Assembly (NCBI GenBank): GCA_017477025.1
Contig: JAFUYA010000049.1
Span: 88,051-152,050, forward strand
Direction of reading: 5' to 3'
Origin: Bacteroidales bacterium
Lineage (GTDB): Bacteria; Bacteroidota; Bacteroidia; Bacteroidales; P3
DNA: 64,000 nt
In this document: positions 44,603 to 52,687 of the stretch, in pieces
How positions within the stretch are numbered: the stretch's first letter is position 1
How the letters are laid out: each line of letters begins with the position of its first letter
Translations under genes and position numbers: made by a program
Notes under the pieces: generated by a model
What the model was told of the DNA's origin: nothing
Database searches by the model: none
What the model saw: the letters and a program-made list of their open reading frames with translations, nothing else

Positions 44603-45523
44603 ATGAGTTATATCCCTTTGCATATTGTAAAAGAGTTAGCGGAAAAAGAGGGGTTCTGCAATTGCGGGGCTGCAAAGTGTGAGAAATTGGATCTGACGTC
44701 TTTCAAACAATGGCTTGAGAGGGGTTATCACGCTTCAATGTCATATTTGGAGAGAAATTTTGATAAGAGAGAAAATCCGGGATTGTTATTTGAAGATACT
44801 AAAACAATATTCTGTTTTTTAATGTCTTATAACGATGATGATAATTCGGAATATCATGAGTACAAAATTGCGTCTTATGCTCTCCGCAGGGATTATCATC
44901 ACGTTATGAAACAAAAATTGAACAATATAATCATACAATTGCAGGCGAAATTCCCTGATTTGCAGGCCAGACCTTTTGTTGATTCCGCTCCTGTTAAAGA
45001 AAGAGAATGGGCGATTAAATGCGGTTTGGGATGGAAGGGGAAAAATTCTCTTTTGGTTACTAAAAATTTCGGCAATAAGGTTTTTATAGGCGAGATTCTG
45101 TGTAATTGTGAAAGTGACTATGCTACCGAGGCAGGCAGTATGTGCGGAAATTGCAATAAATGCCTTACTTCCTGTCCTAATAATGCAATTCTGCCTGACG
45201 GCAGCATAAATGCTAACCTCTGTATTTCATATCAGACTATAGAAAACAAAGAAAATATTCCCGACAATATACGTTTGCACAACTATATTTACGGATGCGA
45301 TATTTGTCTTAATGCTTGCATTTGGAATAACAAAGCAATGAAAACGGAAATGCAGGATTCGGATGTTAAAAATATTGCCTTCCACATGTTGGATAAAATA
45401 GAAAATGATGAAGATTTTGAAGAAGAATTCAGAAAACTCAGAAAAATGACTCCCATGGACAGAATAAAGTACAGCAAATTAGTTTCTAATGTGAATCTTG
45501 CTAAAAGGCAAAACGATATGTAA
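44603..45523 (+). CDS. queG: Epoxyqueuosine reductase
   Basis: Cobalamin- and iron-sulfur-dependent enzyme that reduces epoxyqueuosine to queuosine in tRNA. Length 306 aa from the ATG at 44603. Features: FCNCGAAKC near the N-terminus, YLERNFDKRENP, FVDSAPVKEREWAIKCGLGWKGKNSLL, the first [4Fe-4S] motif CGNCNKCLTSCP, and the second GCDICLNACIWN, where the usual CPWN is CIWN. Together with queA at 36.5 kb it covers the last two steps of queuosine synthesis. The MBL hydrolase gene follows with its own promoter box. Confidence 0.93.
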   Translation: MSYIPLHIVKELAEKEGFCNCGAAKCEKLDLTSFKQWLERGYHASMSYLERNFDKRENPGLLFEDTKTIFCFLMSYNDDDNSEYHEYKIASYALRRDYHHVMKQKLNNIIIQLQAKFPDLQARPFVDSAPVKEREWAIKCGLGWKGKNSLLVTKNFGNKVFIGEILCNCESDYATEAGSMCGNCNKCLTSCPNNAILPDGSINANLCISYQTIENKENIPDNIRLHNYIYGCDICLNACIWNNKAMKTEMQDSDVKNIAFHMLDKIENDEDFEEEFRKLRKMTPMDRIKYSKLVSNVNLAKRQNDM

Positions 45524-45537
45524 TGAAAAATTATTTG

Positions 45538-45545
45538 TAACTTTG
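45538..45545 (+). promoter_or_regulatory. -7 promoter box of the MBL hydrolase gene
   Basis: TAACTTTG between the queG stop and the ATG at 45566. Confidence 0.55.
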
Positions 45546-45565
45546 CATTTCAAAATGACGAAATT

Positions 45566-46210
45566 ATGATAAAACAGTTTGTATTCAATCATTTCCAAGT
45601 TAATACTTATATTCTTCAGGACGAAACCGATAAATGCGTTATCATTGATGCAGGTTGCGACACGGAGGAAGAAAGAGAACAGATAATTTCCTATATCCGC
45701 AATAACAATCTTACACCGGAGAAACTGCTTCTGACACATGCTCATATTGATCACTTTTGCGGTATGGTTGATCTGGCAAAATATTATGATATTCCTATCT
45801 CTATGCATCCCGACGGCAGAAAAGTTTTCGATATTTTCACTCTTCAGGCTCAAGGAATGAATTTTCACAAACTTGATACAGCGAATGTACGGTTTGAGTA
45901 CATAGACTACGGTAAAAATGTTCAATTCGGTAAAGGATATAATCTTAAAACAATAAACGTAAGCGGCCATTGTCCGGGCAGTATAGCCTATTACTCTTTG
46001 CAAGATTCGGCCGTTTTTGTCGGAGATGCCGTTTTTTATCAGTCAATAGGGAGGACGGATTTGTACGGAGGAAATTTTGATGAACTTGTTTTGAATATAA
46101 ACAATAATATTATGACCCTGCCTTTGGATACGGTCATACTATCGGGACATGGTCCGGCAACGGATGTGGATTTTGAGAAAACAAATAATCCTTATATTCA
46201 ACAATATTGA
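45566..46210 (+). CDS. MBL-fold metallo-hydrolase (glyoxalase II-like)
   Basis: A 214-residue metallo-beta-lactamase-fold hydrolase. The metal-binding motif THAHIDHFCGM (HxHxDH) is near residue 53, VSGHCPGSIAYY supplies the next His, VFVGDAVF the bridging Asp, and LSGHGPATD the last His. IGRTDLYGG is typical of the YcbL/GloB-like subgroup that cleaves thioesters such as lactoylglutathione. The true substrate is unknown. It is followed after ~100 nt by the outer-membrane barrel gene. Confidence 0.92.
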   Translation: MIKQFVFNHFQVNTYILQDETDKCVIIDAGCDTEEEREQIISYIRNNNLTPEKLLLTHAHIDHFCGMVDLAKYYDIPISMHPDGRKVFDIFTLQAQGMNFHKLDTANVRFEYIDYGKNVQFGKGYNLKTINVSGHCPGSIAYYSLQDSAVFVGDAVFYQSIGRTDLYGGNFDELVLNINNNIMTLPLDTVILSGHGPATDVDFEKTNNPYIQQY

Positions 46211-46308
46211 TGAACTTTGTTGCAGGCTGACTTTTCCATGATAATAAAGCACCGATTGAGGATGAAAGAAAGGTAAGTTTGCCGAACGATATACAAATAA
46301 CGGATAAA

Positions 46309-46926
46309 ATGAAAAGATTATTTATTTTGGTCATTTTGGTTGTTGCAGTTTTTTCTCTGTCTGCACAACAATACAGAGCAGGTGTTTTGTTCGGAGCATC
46401 CGTTTCCCAAGTAGATGGTGACGGTATGGGAGGATTTCATTTTATAGGGCCTCAAGGAGGATTGTTTATTACAGATATAATCGGTAAAAAGTCTGCTTTG
46501 CAGGGAGAATTGTCGTATGTTTATAAAGGTAGCGGAATAGAGAGTAAGCCCGAAACGGATTTCAGAGTTGAAATCACGGCATCGTACGTTGATTTGGCAT
46601 TGTATTATAAATATTTCTATTCTGACAGGGTCAATATCAAGATAGGGCTGACGCCTTCCTTACTTATTTCTCATAAAGAAAGTGTTGCAGGAATTGAACA
46701 GACGGATTATCCCGAGTATCGTAAATACGGATTGTTATTTTCCGTTGGAGGTGAGTATTATTTCGGAGAACATTGGTTCTTTGCTGCAGACTGGAATTAT
46801 TCGTTGTTGTCATTAAGGAGCGGAAAAGCGTTGGTGAGCGACTATGATGCATTGTTCTTCCGTTTTATATGGGAAAACGGAGAATTTTACAATTACTTGA
46901 AATTTTCTTTAGGCTACAGGTTTTGA
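46309..46926 (+). CDS. Outer-membrane beta-barrel protein (PorT/OmpW-like size)
   Basis: A 205-residue exported protein. The ATG at 46309 begins a clear signal peptide (MKRLFILVILVVAVFSLSA, then QQYRAG); the TTG at 46279 adds an unlikely hydrophilic leader. The mature part alternates hydrophobic and polar residues in amphipathic strands (AGVLFGASVSQVDG, VDLALYYKYFYSDRVNIKIGLT, YFGEHWFFAADWNYS) and ends in YNYLKFSLGYRF, with the terminal aromatic expected of BAM substrates. It fits the outer membrane beta-barrel domain family of Bacteroidota, a group that includes PorT. Its role is not determinable. Confidence 0.8.
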   Translation: MKRLFILVILVVAVFSLSAQQYRAGVLFGASVSQVDGDGMGGFHFIGPQGGLFITDIIGKKSALQGELSYVYKGSGIESKPETDFRVEITASYVDLALYYKYFYSDRVNIKIGLTPSLLISHKESVAGIEQTDYPEYRKYGLLFSVGGEYYFGEHWFFAADWNYSLLSLRSGKALVSDYDALFFRFIWENGEFYNYLKFSLGYRF

Positions 46927-46956
46927 CAAACCGACAAGATAGAGTCAAAAAATGTC

Positions 46957-47508
46957 TCAGAAACGATAAGATTTTAGTTGAGAAACATGCCTTAACTGTG
47001 TAAAATCTTCGCAATTCAGTACTTCCGCTTCACGAAGCAACAGTTTGGCACAAGCGTATGCATCGGAATCGGAGTGGTGATGGTTCAATTCTATATGTTC
47101 TTGCTCTGCAAGGAAGTCAAGTGAAAATTTTTGATTGTTTTTCCATGTTTTTTTAGCCAAAATATAGGAACACATGTAACGGGCCTGCGGTCTTGGAATC
47201 TTATAATGGGCAAGAGTACGCCGAAGTACGTTCATATCAAAGGCAGCATTATGAGCAACGAGCATGGTATGGTCAAAATGATGACGAATCTTTGTCCAAA
47301 GGACGTCAAACGTTGGAGCATCTGCCACATCTTCCTTATGAATACCGTGAATCTTTTGTGCATACCATTGAAAATAGGGATAACAGATGGGTTTTATTAA
47401 ATGATTCTCCACGCTGATTACTTCATTATTGCGAACAACTGCAATACCTATCGAGCAGGGAATATAACCCATGGCAGTTTCAAAGTCTATAGCCGTGAAA
47501 TCAAACAT
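46957..47508 (-). CDS. DEDDh-type 3'-5' exonuclease (DnaQ-like)
   Basis: A 183-residue exonuclease domain protein. ExoI motif FTAIDFETAMG (D and E), ExoII VAHNAAFDMNVL, and ExoIII HHSDSDAYACAKLL with the H-x4-D arrangement of the DEDDh class. Stand-alone proteins of this type occur in DNA or RNA processing and need not be polymerase epsilon subunits. Length suits an exonuclease domain alone. It converges with the barrel gene; no partner is adjacent. It is of interest that polA in this window lacks a proofreading domain. Confidence 0.9.
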   Translation of the reverse strand: MFDFTAIDFETAMGYIPCSIGIAVVRNNEVISVENHLIKPICYPYFQWYAQKIHGIHKEDVADAPTFDVLWTKIRHHFDHTMLVAHNAAFDMNVLRRTLAHYKIPRPQARYMCSYILAKKTWKNNQKFSLDFLAEQEHIELNHHHSDSDAYACAKLLLREAEVLNCEDFTQLRHVSQLKSYRF

Positions 47509-47659
47509 AGTTTTTTCGAGTGTAGTTGCATAAATTCATCATAATAAGACTGCAAAGATATAATAAAATTATTATCCTTTCAATATATTTATCTTCTTTT
47601 CGGATTGTAACAAGATGCAAGGTGTTGATATATAATAATTTTGAAAAAAAGTATTTTTA
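47509..47659. other. AT-rich gap upstream of the exonuclease gene
   Basis: No gene or clear promoter box was recognised here. Confidence 0.35.
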
Positions 47660-47730
47660 TCGAAATTTCTTTAATGAAAACGTCGGTTTTCTTTATAAAA
47701 ATTGCAATTTTCTTTAAGAAAATTTTGCTG
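47660..47730. repeat. Short array with period 21-22 nt (second repeat type)
   Basis: TTTCTTTA recurs with its C at 47669, 47691 and 47712 (spacing 22 and 21). GAAAACGTCGG at 47676-47686 also occurs in the array at 50831. The minus strand reads as heptads IFLKKIA, IFIKKTD, VFIKEIS, like the array at 37936. No gene is called, and 47731-48125 holds only AT-rich sequence without recognisable features. Confidence 0.5.
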
Positions 47731-48125
47731 AAAATACGTTTTATTTTGTTGTTAATTGAAAATACCTTTTTTTGTTCGTTTTTAATTTGAGCAAAATGAA
47801 AAAAGGAGGAAAAGTAACGGATGAGTCCCTTACTTTTGTACAGAGATAAATTGCCGGAATACATCTTTAGAAGGTTAATATTCTGCATTTAGTTTTAGAA
47901 ATTCGTTATTTGCATGTTGTCATTATTTATTTTGAGAACGGCAATTCAGAGAATTTCGTAAATTTTAGATGTTGATGTGTTGCAAAGTGGGAGAGTAAAA
48001 CGGCGAAATATTTCTCTTTTGTTTAATATTTTTTGATATTCAGTACAGAGTTACAATTTTATATCACGGATACTGCCGACAGGATATGAAAAGAAGAGAA
48101 AATAGCAGGATATATTGAGAAAACA

Positions 48126-48157
48126 TAAGCGTGCAAGATTATTTTCTTGCACGCTTA
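48126..48157 (-). terminator. Terminator of glyA-rubredoxin
   Basis: Perfect 12-bp stem TAAGCGTGCAAG (48126-48137) / CTTGCACGCTTA (48146-48157), loop 8 nt, just after the rubredoxin stop on the minus strand. Confidence 0.8.
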
Positions 48158-48163
48158 TTAGAT

Positions 48164-48322
48164 TTAGCATTTTTGAAAATCGGATTTACCGACTCCGCAA
48201 ACAGGACAAACCCAATCATCAGGGATGTCTTCAAATTTTGTTCCGGGAGCAATTCCAGAATCAGGATCTCCTACTGCGGGATTATAGATGTATCCGCAGA
48301 CTGTGCATTCATAACTATCCAT
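48164..48322 (-). CDS. Rubredoxin
   Basis: A 52-residue electron carrier with a single Fe(Cys)4 site. Read on the minus strand it begins [20 protein letters not shown] and ends [18 protein letters not shown]. The two CxxCG(x)/CPxCG knuckles (Cys6, Cys9, Cys39, Cys42) and the conserved aromatic residues are all present, with [15 protein letters not shown] between. It follows glyA by 39 nt and ends before the hairpin at 48126. In anaerobes rubredoxin passes electrons to oxygen- or peroxide-reducing enzymes such as rubrerythrin; no partner is adjacent. Confidence 0.95.
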   Translation of the reverse strand: MDSYECTVCGYIYNPAVGDPDSGIAPGTKFEDIPDDWVCPVCGVGKSDFQKC

Positions 48323-48361
48323 AACTTACACTTTTTTTATGTTAGAAAATTGATAATTCAA

Positions 48362-49642
48362 TTACCATGCAAACAAAGGTCTGTTTTGCATCATATCATT
48401 TACTTTCTTACGAGTGTTCTCAATCAAAGTTTCGTTTTCAACATCGCAAAGAATAGTGTCAATCATATCAACAATCTCAGGCATTGCATCTTCTTTCAAA
48501 CCACGAGTGGTAATAGCAGGAGTTCCTACACGAAGACCTGATGTTTGGAAAGCACTACGAGAATCAAACGGAACCATATTCTTGTTGATTGTAATATCAG
48601 CACGAACAAGGGTGTTTTCTGCAACTTTACCGGTTAATTCAGGGAATTTCGTTCTCAAATCAATTAACATTAAGTGGTTGTCCGTACCGCCTGATATAAC
48701 TTTATAGCCACGTTTTACAAACTCTGCAGCCATAGTTGAAGCGTTTTTTCTAACTTGCTTAATATACTCATGGTATTCAGGAGTAAGAGCTTCTCCGAAA
48801 GCAACGGCTTTAGCAGCAATTACATGCTCAAGCGGGCCGCCTTGAATACCAGGGAAAACAGCTGAGTCAAGCAATGCACTCATCATCTTAACAACTCCTT
48901 TAGGTGTCTTTTTTCCCCATGGATTTTCAAAGTCTTCTCCCATAAGTATCATTCCACCGCGAGGGCCTCTCAAAGTCTTATGTGTAGTTGTAGTTACAAT
49001 GTGGCAGAATTTAACGGCATTGTTCAATTCACCGGTTGCAATCAAACCTGCAGGGTGAGAAATATCAGCAAGTAAGATAGCACCTATCTCATCTGCGATT
49101 TTACGCATACGAGCCCAGTCCCATTCTCTTGAATATGCAGAAGCACCACCTATTATCAAACGAGGTTTCTCTCTCTTTGCAACTTCTTCCATCATATCAT
49201 AGTCGATGGTTCCCGTTTCTTCTTTTACTCCGTATGCTACTTGACGATAATATGTTCCTGAAATATTTACGGGACTTCCGTGAGAAAGGTGTCCTCCGTG
49301 GTTAAGATCCAATCCCATAAAAGTATCACCCGGGTTCAAACAAGCAAAAAATACTGCTAAATTAGCTTGAGCTCCGGAATGAGGCTGAACGTTTGCCCAG
49401 CATGCACCGAATAATTGTTTAGCTCTTTCTATTGCTATGGTTTCGGATTGGTCTACTATCTGACATCCGCCGTAATAACGCTTTCCAGGATAACCTTCAG
49501 CGTATTTGTTCGTCATCACTGAACCCATTGCTTCCATAACTTGGTCGGATACGAAGTTTTCTGAAGCAATCAACTCTATACCTTTTGTTTGTCTTGCTCT
49601 TTCTTGAGCAATCAAATCAAATATTTGTGCGTCTCTTGTCAT
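48362..49642 (-). CDS. glyA: Serine hydroxymethyltransferase
   Basis: PLP enzyme that interconverts serine and glycine and charges tetrahydrofolate with a one-carbon unit. Length 426 aa is normal. Conserved blocks: [20 protein letters not shown] near the N-terminus, [43 protein letters not shown], and the PLP lysine in [15 protein letters not shown]. It ends in [19 protein letters not shown] box lies at 49684. It appears co-transcribed with rubredoxin. Confidence 0.98.
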   Translation of the reverse strand: MTRDAQIFDLIAQERARQTKGIELIASENFVSDQVMEAMGSVMTNKYAEGYPGKRYYGGCQIVDQSETIAIERAKQLFGACWANVQPHSGAQANLAVFFACLNPGDTFMGLDLNHGGHLSHGSPVNISGTYYRQVAYGVKEETGTIDYDMMEEVAKREKPRLIIGGASAYSREWDWARMRKIADEIGAILLADISHPAGLIATGELNNAVKFCHIVTTTTHKTLRGPRGGMILMGEDFENPWGKKTPKGVVKMMSALLDSAVFPGIQGGPLEHVIAAKAVAFGEALTPEYHEYIKQVRKNASTMAAEFVKRGYKVISGGTDNHLMLIDLRTKFPELTGKVAENTLVRADITINKNMVPFDSRSAFQTSGLRVGTPAITTRGLKEDAMPEIVDMIDTILCDVENETLIENTRKKVNDMMQNRPLFAW

Positions 49643-49683
49643 TTTATTTAATGTATTTGATGTTTTTATCTGAAATTAAGGTG

Positions 49684-49691
49684 CAAAGTTA
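49684..49691 (-). promoter_or_regulatory. -7 promoter box of glyA
   Basis: TAACTTTG on the minus strand, 41 nt before the glyA ATG. Confidence 0.6.
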
Positions 49692-49795
49692 AACATTTTT
49701 ATTTTATTGACAATGAAAATAAAAATTAAAGTTAGTTTTAATTCAGTGTAGAGCAAAATTCAATGTAATATTATTTGTAGATTGGTTTTATTTTG

Positions 49796-49803
49796 TAATT
49801 TTG
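49796..49803 (+). promoter_or_regulatory. -7 promoter box of the DRGH nuclease gene
   Basis: TAATTTTG, 18 nt before the ATG at 49822. Confidence 0.55.
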
Positions 49804-49821
49804 TAAAAACAAACAATAGAT

Positions 49822-50709
49822 ATGAAAAAGAAACTATTGAGTATTTCGGGAGTATTAATTATCTTGGTTATTGCATTATTTTCTGTATTTGCAAAACAAG
49901 GCGGACAGCAGGATGTTAAACACGGATTTTATACTCAAAATGATGATGAAATTCCTGAAGAATACATAGAAATCAGCAATAATTGTCGATACACGGGGAT
50001 AAATCTTTCAGATAAGAAACTTCTGACGATAGAAAATTTGTTACCTGAAGGGAAAATGTCATTAGACAAGTATGATCACCGATATTTTGTTTTGGGTTAT
50101 TCCAATAAGCATAAGCAAAGCGGTTATTGTGCATGGATACTCACGAAATATATGGTGAGAAATAAAAACGTGAAAAGAGAAAATCTTTTCAGGGAAGATA
50201 CTTCTTTAAAATGTTGTATGTCTTATAATTCAGATTATAACCGCAGTGGTTATGACAGAGGACATTTATGCCCGAGTGGAGATATGACTTGGGATAAAAA
50301 TGCTAACAGAGAAACATTTTTATTGAGCAATATCTGCCCGCAACATAAGAAACTCAATCAAGGAAGATGGAATGATTTGGAAATACTGTCAAGAGCATGG
50401 GCAGGAAAGAATGACAGTTTGCTTATTATAACAGGACCTGTATTAGAGCCGAATAAAGGAACTATAGGTAAGGGGAAAGTAACGGTTCCCTCTGCTTTTT
50501 ACAAAATACTTATTGACATTTCTTCCCCGAAATGCAAAGCCATAGCATTTATAATGGATAACGAACCGGTCAAACAAAGGCTTTTCACCTATGCCGTTTC
50601 CATAAAAGAAGTGGAAAGACGGACAGGATTAAACTTCTTTCCTGAATATGATAAAAATTCTTTGATTCAATCATTAGAGAGAATGTGTGATACAACTGAT
50701 TGGAAGTAA
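49822..50709 (+). CDS. DNA/RNA non-specific endonuclease (beta-beta-alpha-metal, DRGH type)
   Basis: A 295-residue exported nuclease. An N-terminal signal or anchor (KKLLSISGVLIILVIALFSV) precedes the Serratia-nuclease-like domain (about 85-285): SGYDRGHLCPSGDMTWD with the catalytic DRGH His, then ETFLLSNICPQHKKLNQGRWNDLE with the metal-binding Asn and the conserved Q..N.G.W..LE block. Such enzymes cut DNA and RNA without sequence preference, in the periplasm or outside, perhaps for nucleotide scavenging. Alone in its operon; the repeat array at 50831 follows. Confidence 0.94.
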   Translation: MKKKLLSISGVLIILVIALFSVFAKQGGQQDVKHGFYTQNDDEIPEEYIEISNNCRYTGINLSDKKLLTIENLLPEGKMSLDKYDHRYFVLGYSNKHKQSGYCAWILTKYMVRNKNVKRENLFREDTSLKCCMSYNSDYNRSGYDRGHLCPSGDMTWDKNANRETFLLSNICPQHKKLNQGRWNDLEILSRAWAGKNDSLLIITGPVLEPNKGTIGKGKVTVPSAFYKILIDISSPKCKAIAFIMDNEPVKQRLFTYAVSIKEVERRTGLNFFPEYDKNSLIQSLERMCDTTDWK

Positions 50710-50830
50710 TTATGTCTTGTTTTATTGCGTGCAATATGAAATTTTTGTCGTGGTGTATGTAAAAAAGCACTGTTTATCATTATAATTTCTATTAAGAAAT
50801 ATTTATCTCCGACCGTTTTGTATAATGGTC

Positions 50831-50914
50831 TGAAAAAAGTGCGTGATTTCTGACAAAATCATTAAGAAAACGTCGGAAATCACGCACTTTTCTGCAGAAA
50901 TCACACTCTTTTAT
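50831..50914. repeat. 21-nt intergenic repeat array, site 6, with perfect 16-bp stem
   Basis: Four 21-nt units start at 50831, 50852, 50873 and 50894. Units 1 and 3 pair perfectly over 16 bp (50835-50850 / 50876-50891; core GTGCGTGATTTC / GAAATCACGCAC). Compared with site 4, a C/T change in one arm is matched by G/A in the other. It lies downstream of the DRGH nuclease gene. Confidence 0.8.
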
Positions 50915-51211
50915 TTCTATTACATTCATATATTTCCTCAAACGCGACAACTCCTTTCATGTGTCTGTTTTAAACGGTTTATTCTGCTTCTCATCTCATC
51001 GGTATTTTTCCTTTACCCTGCTAATACGGTAGATAAGCGGTCTTTTAACTGTAACAATAACTCTATTTTACTTTGCCGTGCCGTGATAATTTATTTCTTA
51101 TTGTTTATTTTCTTGTACTCATATTTTTAGAAAAAGTATTGCAAAAAGCGTTCTTTTAGGAAAAGAACAAAAAACTATATAAACTCGGATTGAACGCCGG
51201 CACAAATCCGC
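50915..51211. other. Gap before the restriction-modification island
   Basis: About 300 bp with no recognised gene. The open plus-strand frame crossing the array at 50831 runs to 51130 but its second half has no protein-like character. Confidence 0.35.
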
Positions 51212-51511
51212 ATTCACAATACGCAGTCTGTTGCGTTTATCCTTGATGTGCCGTATCTTTCCACTGATTGCAGCACCTACCGAAGCGATAACTATTGGAG
51301 ATTGTCGGATTATTTAGATGTGTTGAAGTGTTTGCAAGGAGCGAAATTCGTTTATTTCACAAGCAGCAAATCAACTATTGTGGAACTTGCCGACTGGATG
51401 GGACGAAACAAATCTATTGGCAATCCGTTTGAAGGTGCAAAAACACATCGTCTGCAGATTAAAGGCTCTTGCTTGAACTACGATGATATTATGCTTGTAA
51501 AAGCTGCTTAA
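51212..51511 (+). pseudogene. Dam-like (D12 class) adenine methylase, 3' fragment, copy 1
   Basis: The frame reads SVAFILDVPYLSTDCSTY, then SDYLDVLKCLQGAKFVYFTS, IVELADWMGRNKSIGNPFEG and a C-terminal NYDDIMLVKAA. This matches the C-terminal third of phage-type D12 adenine methylases, which read DPPYLxTD at the catalytic motif IV. Here the motif is DVPY, and everything upstream, including the SAM-binding FxGxG, is missing; an in-frame stop lies at 51191. So it is an inactive remnant. Its 3' end is intact, unlike copy 2. Confidence 0.8.
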
Positions 51512-51531
51512 ATACAATTTAAATGACATTA

Positions 51532-51564
51532 AAAAGGCGTTGCTAACAATTTGCAACGCCTTTT
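51532..51564. terminator. Terminator within the left direct repeat
   Basis: Perfect 12-bp stem AAAAGGCGTTGC (51532-51543) / GCAACGCCTTTT (51553-51564). It can end transcription from the methylase remnant and, on the other strand, from the restriction operon. Confidence 0.88.
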
Positions 51565-51678
51565 GTGTATGTCCTAAAAATGTACATTTAGTATATAGGA
51601 AGAGTACAAAATGGAGCAATGGTATAAGAAAATTTTTTGCTTTTCGTATTTTTGATTATAATAGTCTATAATGTTTTA

Positions 51679-52686
51679 TCATTGAGAAATCAACGAAGTG
51701 TACAATTCATATCTTTTATCGTTGTAACTTCCATCTGTCTTAAAAATACCTTGATTAACTATCTTCCTAAAGGAATTACCTTGCAATCTATTTATGTTAT
51801 CAAAAATAAATCTCTCTGTGGTCAAAAACCACTCAGAAAGTATGTCTTCATATCCTTGTTTTTTATCTTGTATAGTATTATATTTTTCCATAAATGCAGG
51901 TGTGGCAATAGTATTTATAATGTGAATTAATTCATCCATAACACCATTTTGTTCTCCCGATAAAAACGACCATAATTCGTCAGCTATTAAGAACTCTGAT
52001 TGGTCAAGAAACTTTTCAGCTTCAACTAAATATTTAATAAACCTTTGTTTGTCGTAACCTGAATCAGTTGATGAAGTTGGATCAAATGGAAATCCGAAAA
52101 AATATCTTATAGCTTTATTGGGATATAATTCTCGTAAAACAGCTTTTGCCTGAAGGATTTTTTGCTTTTCGCCTCTCATTTCACCAGAGTTAGGTCTTAC
52201 AGATTTCAATTCAATAGCTACTGCTTCATTATCTGTTTCATAAAAGCAATCGGCTGTAAAATTGGAAGCATTTTGAGTTTCACCATGTCTATTATTGACG
52301 ATAATTTCGTATTCTCTTTCTAATGAGGGTTGTTGCGTTGAATTTTTCAAGTCTATCATTATTTCAGAGATGGCATTAACCTGATTTGAATATATAGTTT
52401 TCCCTTTGAAATCCTTTTTTTCTCCATCGCAGAGTATATGGGCAACGGATTCAAAAAACGACTGTCCTAATGATGTATTAAGACCTTGAAGCCAGCTACT
52501 AAGTCTAATATAATCAGAAATATCGCAAACTCTTCCATTAAGTTTGTCTGAAAATGCATTTAGAAAAGCAACATGAAAAGGGGCGTTTCTATTATTGTTG
52601 CCATCTTCAGGGAAAGAGCTGAAACGTGATACCAATATTTTTATAATTGTTTGAGCAATAAGTTCTTTTTTTCTTTCAGTTATCAT
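51679..52686 (-). CDS. PD-(D/E)XK restriction endonuclease, second subunit or paralog (TdeIII-like)
   Basis: A 335-residue nuclease-like protein. Asp146 in FTADCFYE and Glu159/Lys161 in VAIELKSVRPNSGE give a D...ExK core. It shares several blocks with the neighbouring TdeIII-like protein in the same order: PFH (here NAPFHVAF), T-x-x-G-x-S-x-F-E-x-V-A (TSLGQSFFESVA), and ELK-x-x-x-PN-x-G followed by KQ. So the two look like paralogs. The start is ATG 52686, 1 nt after the upstream gene's TGA; the longer frame to 52782 only overlaps that gene. It may form a heterodimer with it. Recognition site unknown. Confidence 0.75.
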   Translation of the reverse strand: MITERKKELIAQTIIKILVSRFSSFPEDGNNNRNAPFHVAFLNAFSDKLNGRVCDISDYIRLSSWLQGLNTSLGQSFFESVAHILCDGEKKDFKGKTIYSNQVNAISEIMIDLKNSTQQPSLEREYEIIVNNRHGETQNASNFTADCFYETDNEAVAIELKSVRPNSGEMRGEKQKILQAKAVLRELYPNKAIRYFFGFPFDPTSSTDSGYDKQRFIKYLVEAEKFLDQSEFLIADELWSFLSGEQNGVMDELIHIINTIATPAFMEKYNTIQDKKQGYEDILSEWFLTTERFIFDNINRLQGNSFRKIVNQGIFKTDGSYNDKRYELYTSLISQ

Positions 52687-52687
52687 G

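Larger units (their letters stand above)
51212..51589. repeat. Direct repeat, left copy, flanking the restriction-modification operon
   Basis: About 378 bp nearly identical to 55692-56057, in the same orientation. Both begin ATTCACAATACGCAGTCTG and end near GTCCTAAAAA...TACATTT. Each holds a 3' fragment of a Dam-like methylase gene and a terminator hairpin. Sequences outside the two copies differ. The offset between copies is 4480 bp. Confidence 0.9.

Noticed and set aside
47589..47888. 99-codon minus-strand frame rich in Ile, Lys and Phe.
   Set aside because: AT-rich composition and repeat period account for it; no family resemblance or promoter.
2902..50914. CRISPR array as explanation of the 21-nt repeats.
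   Set aside because: There are no unique spacers between units, arrays are short and dispersed, and no cas genes are present.
50843..51130. 95-codon plus-strand frame after the DRGH nuclease gene.
   Set aside because: First third is the repeat array, the rest is unstructured and hydrophobic by AT content.
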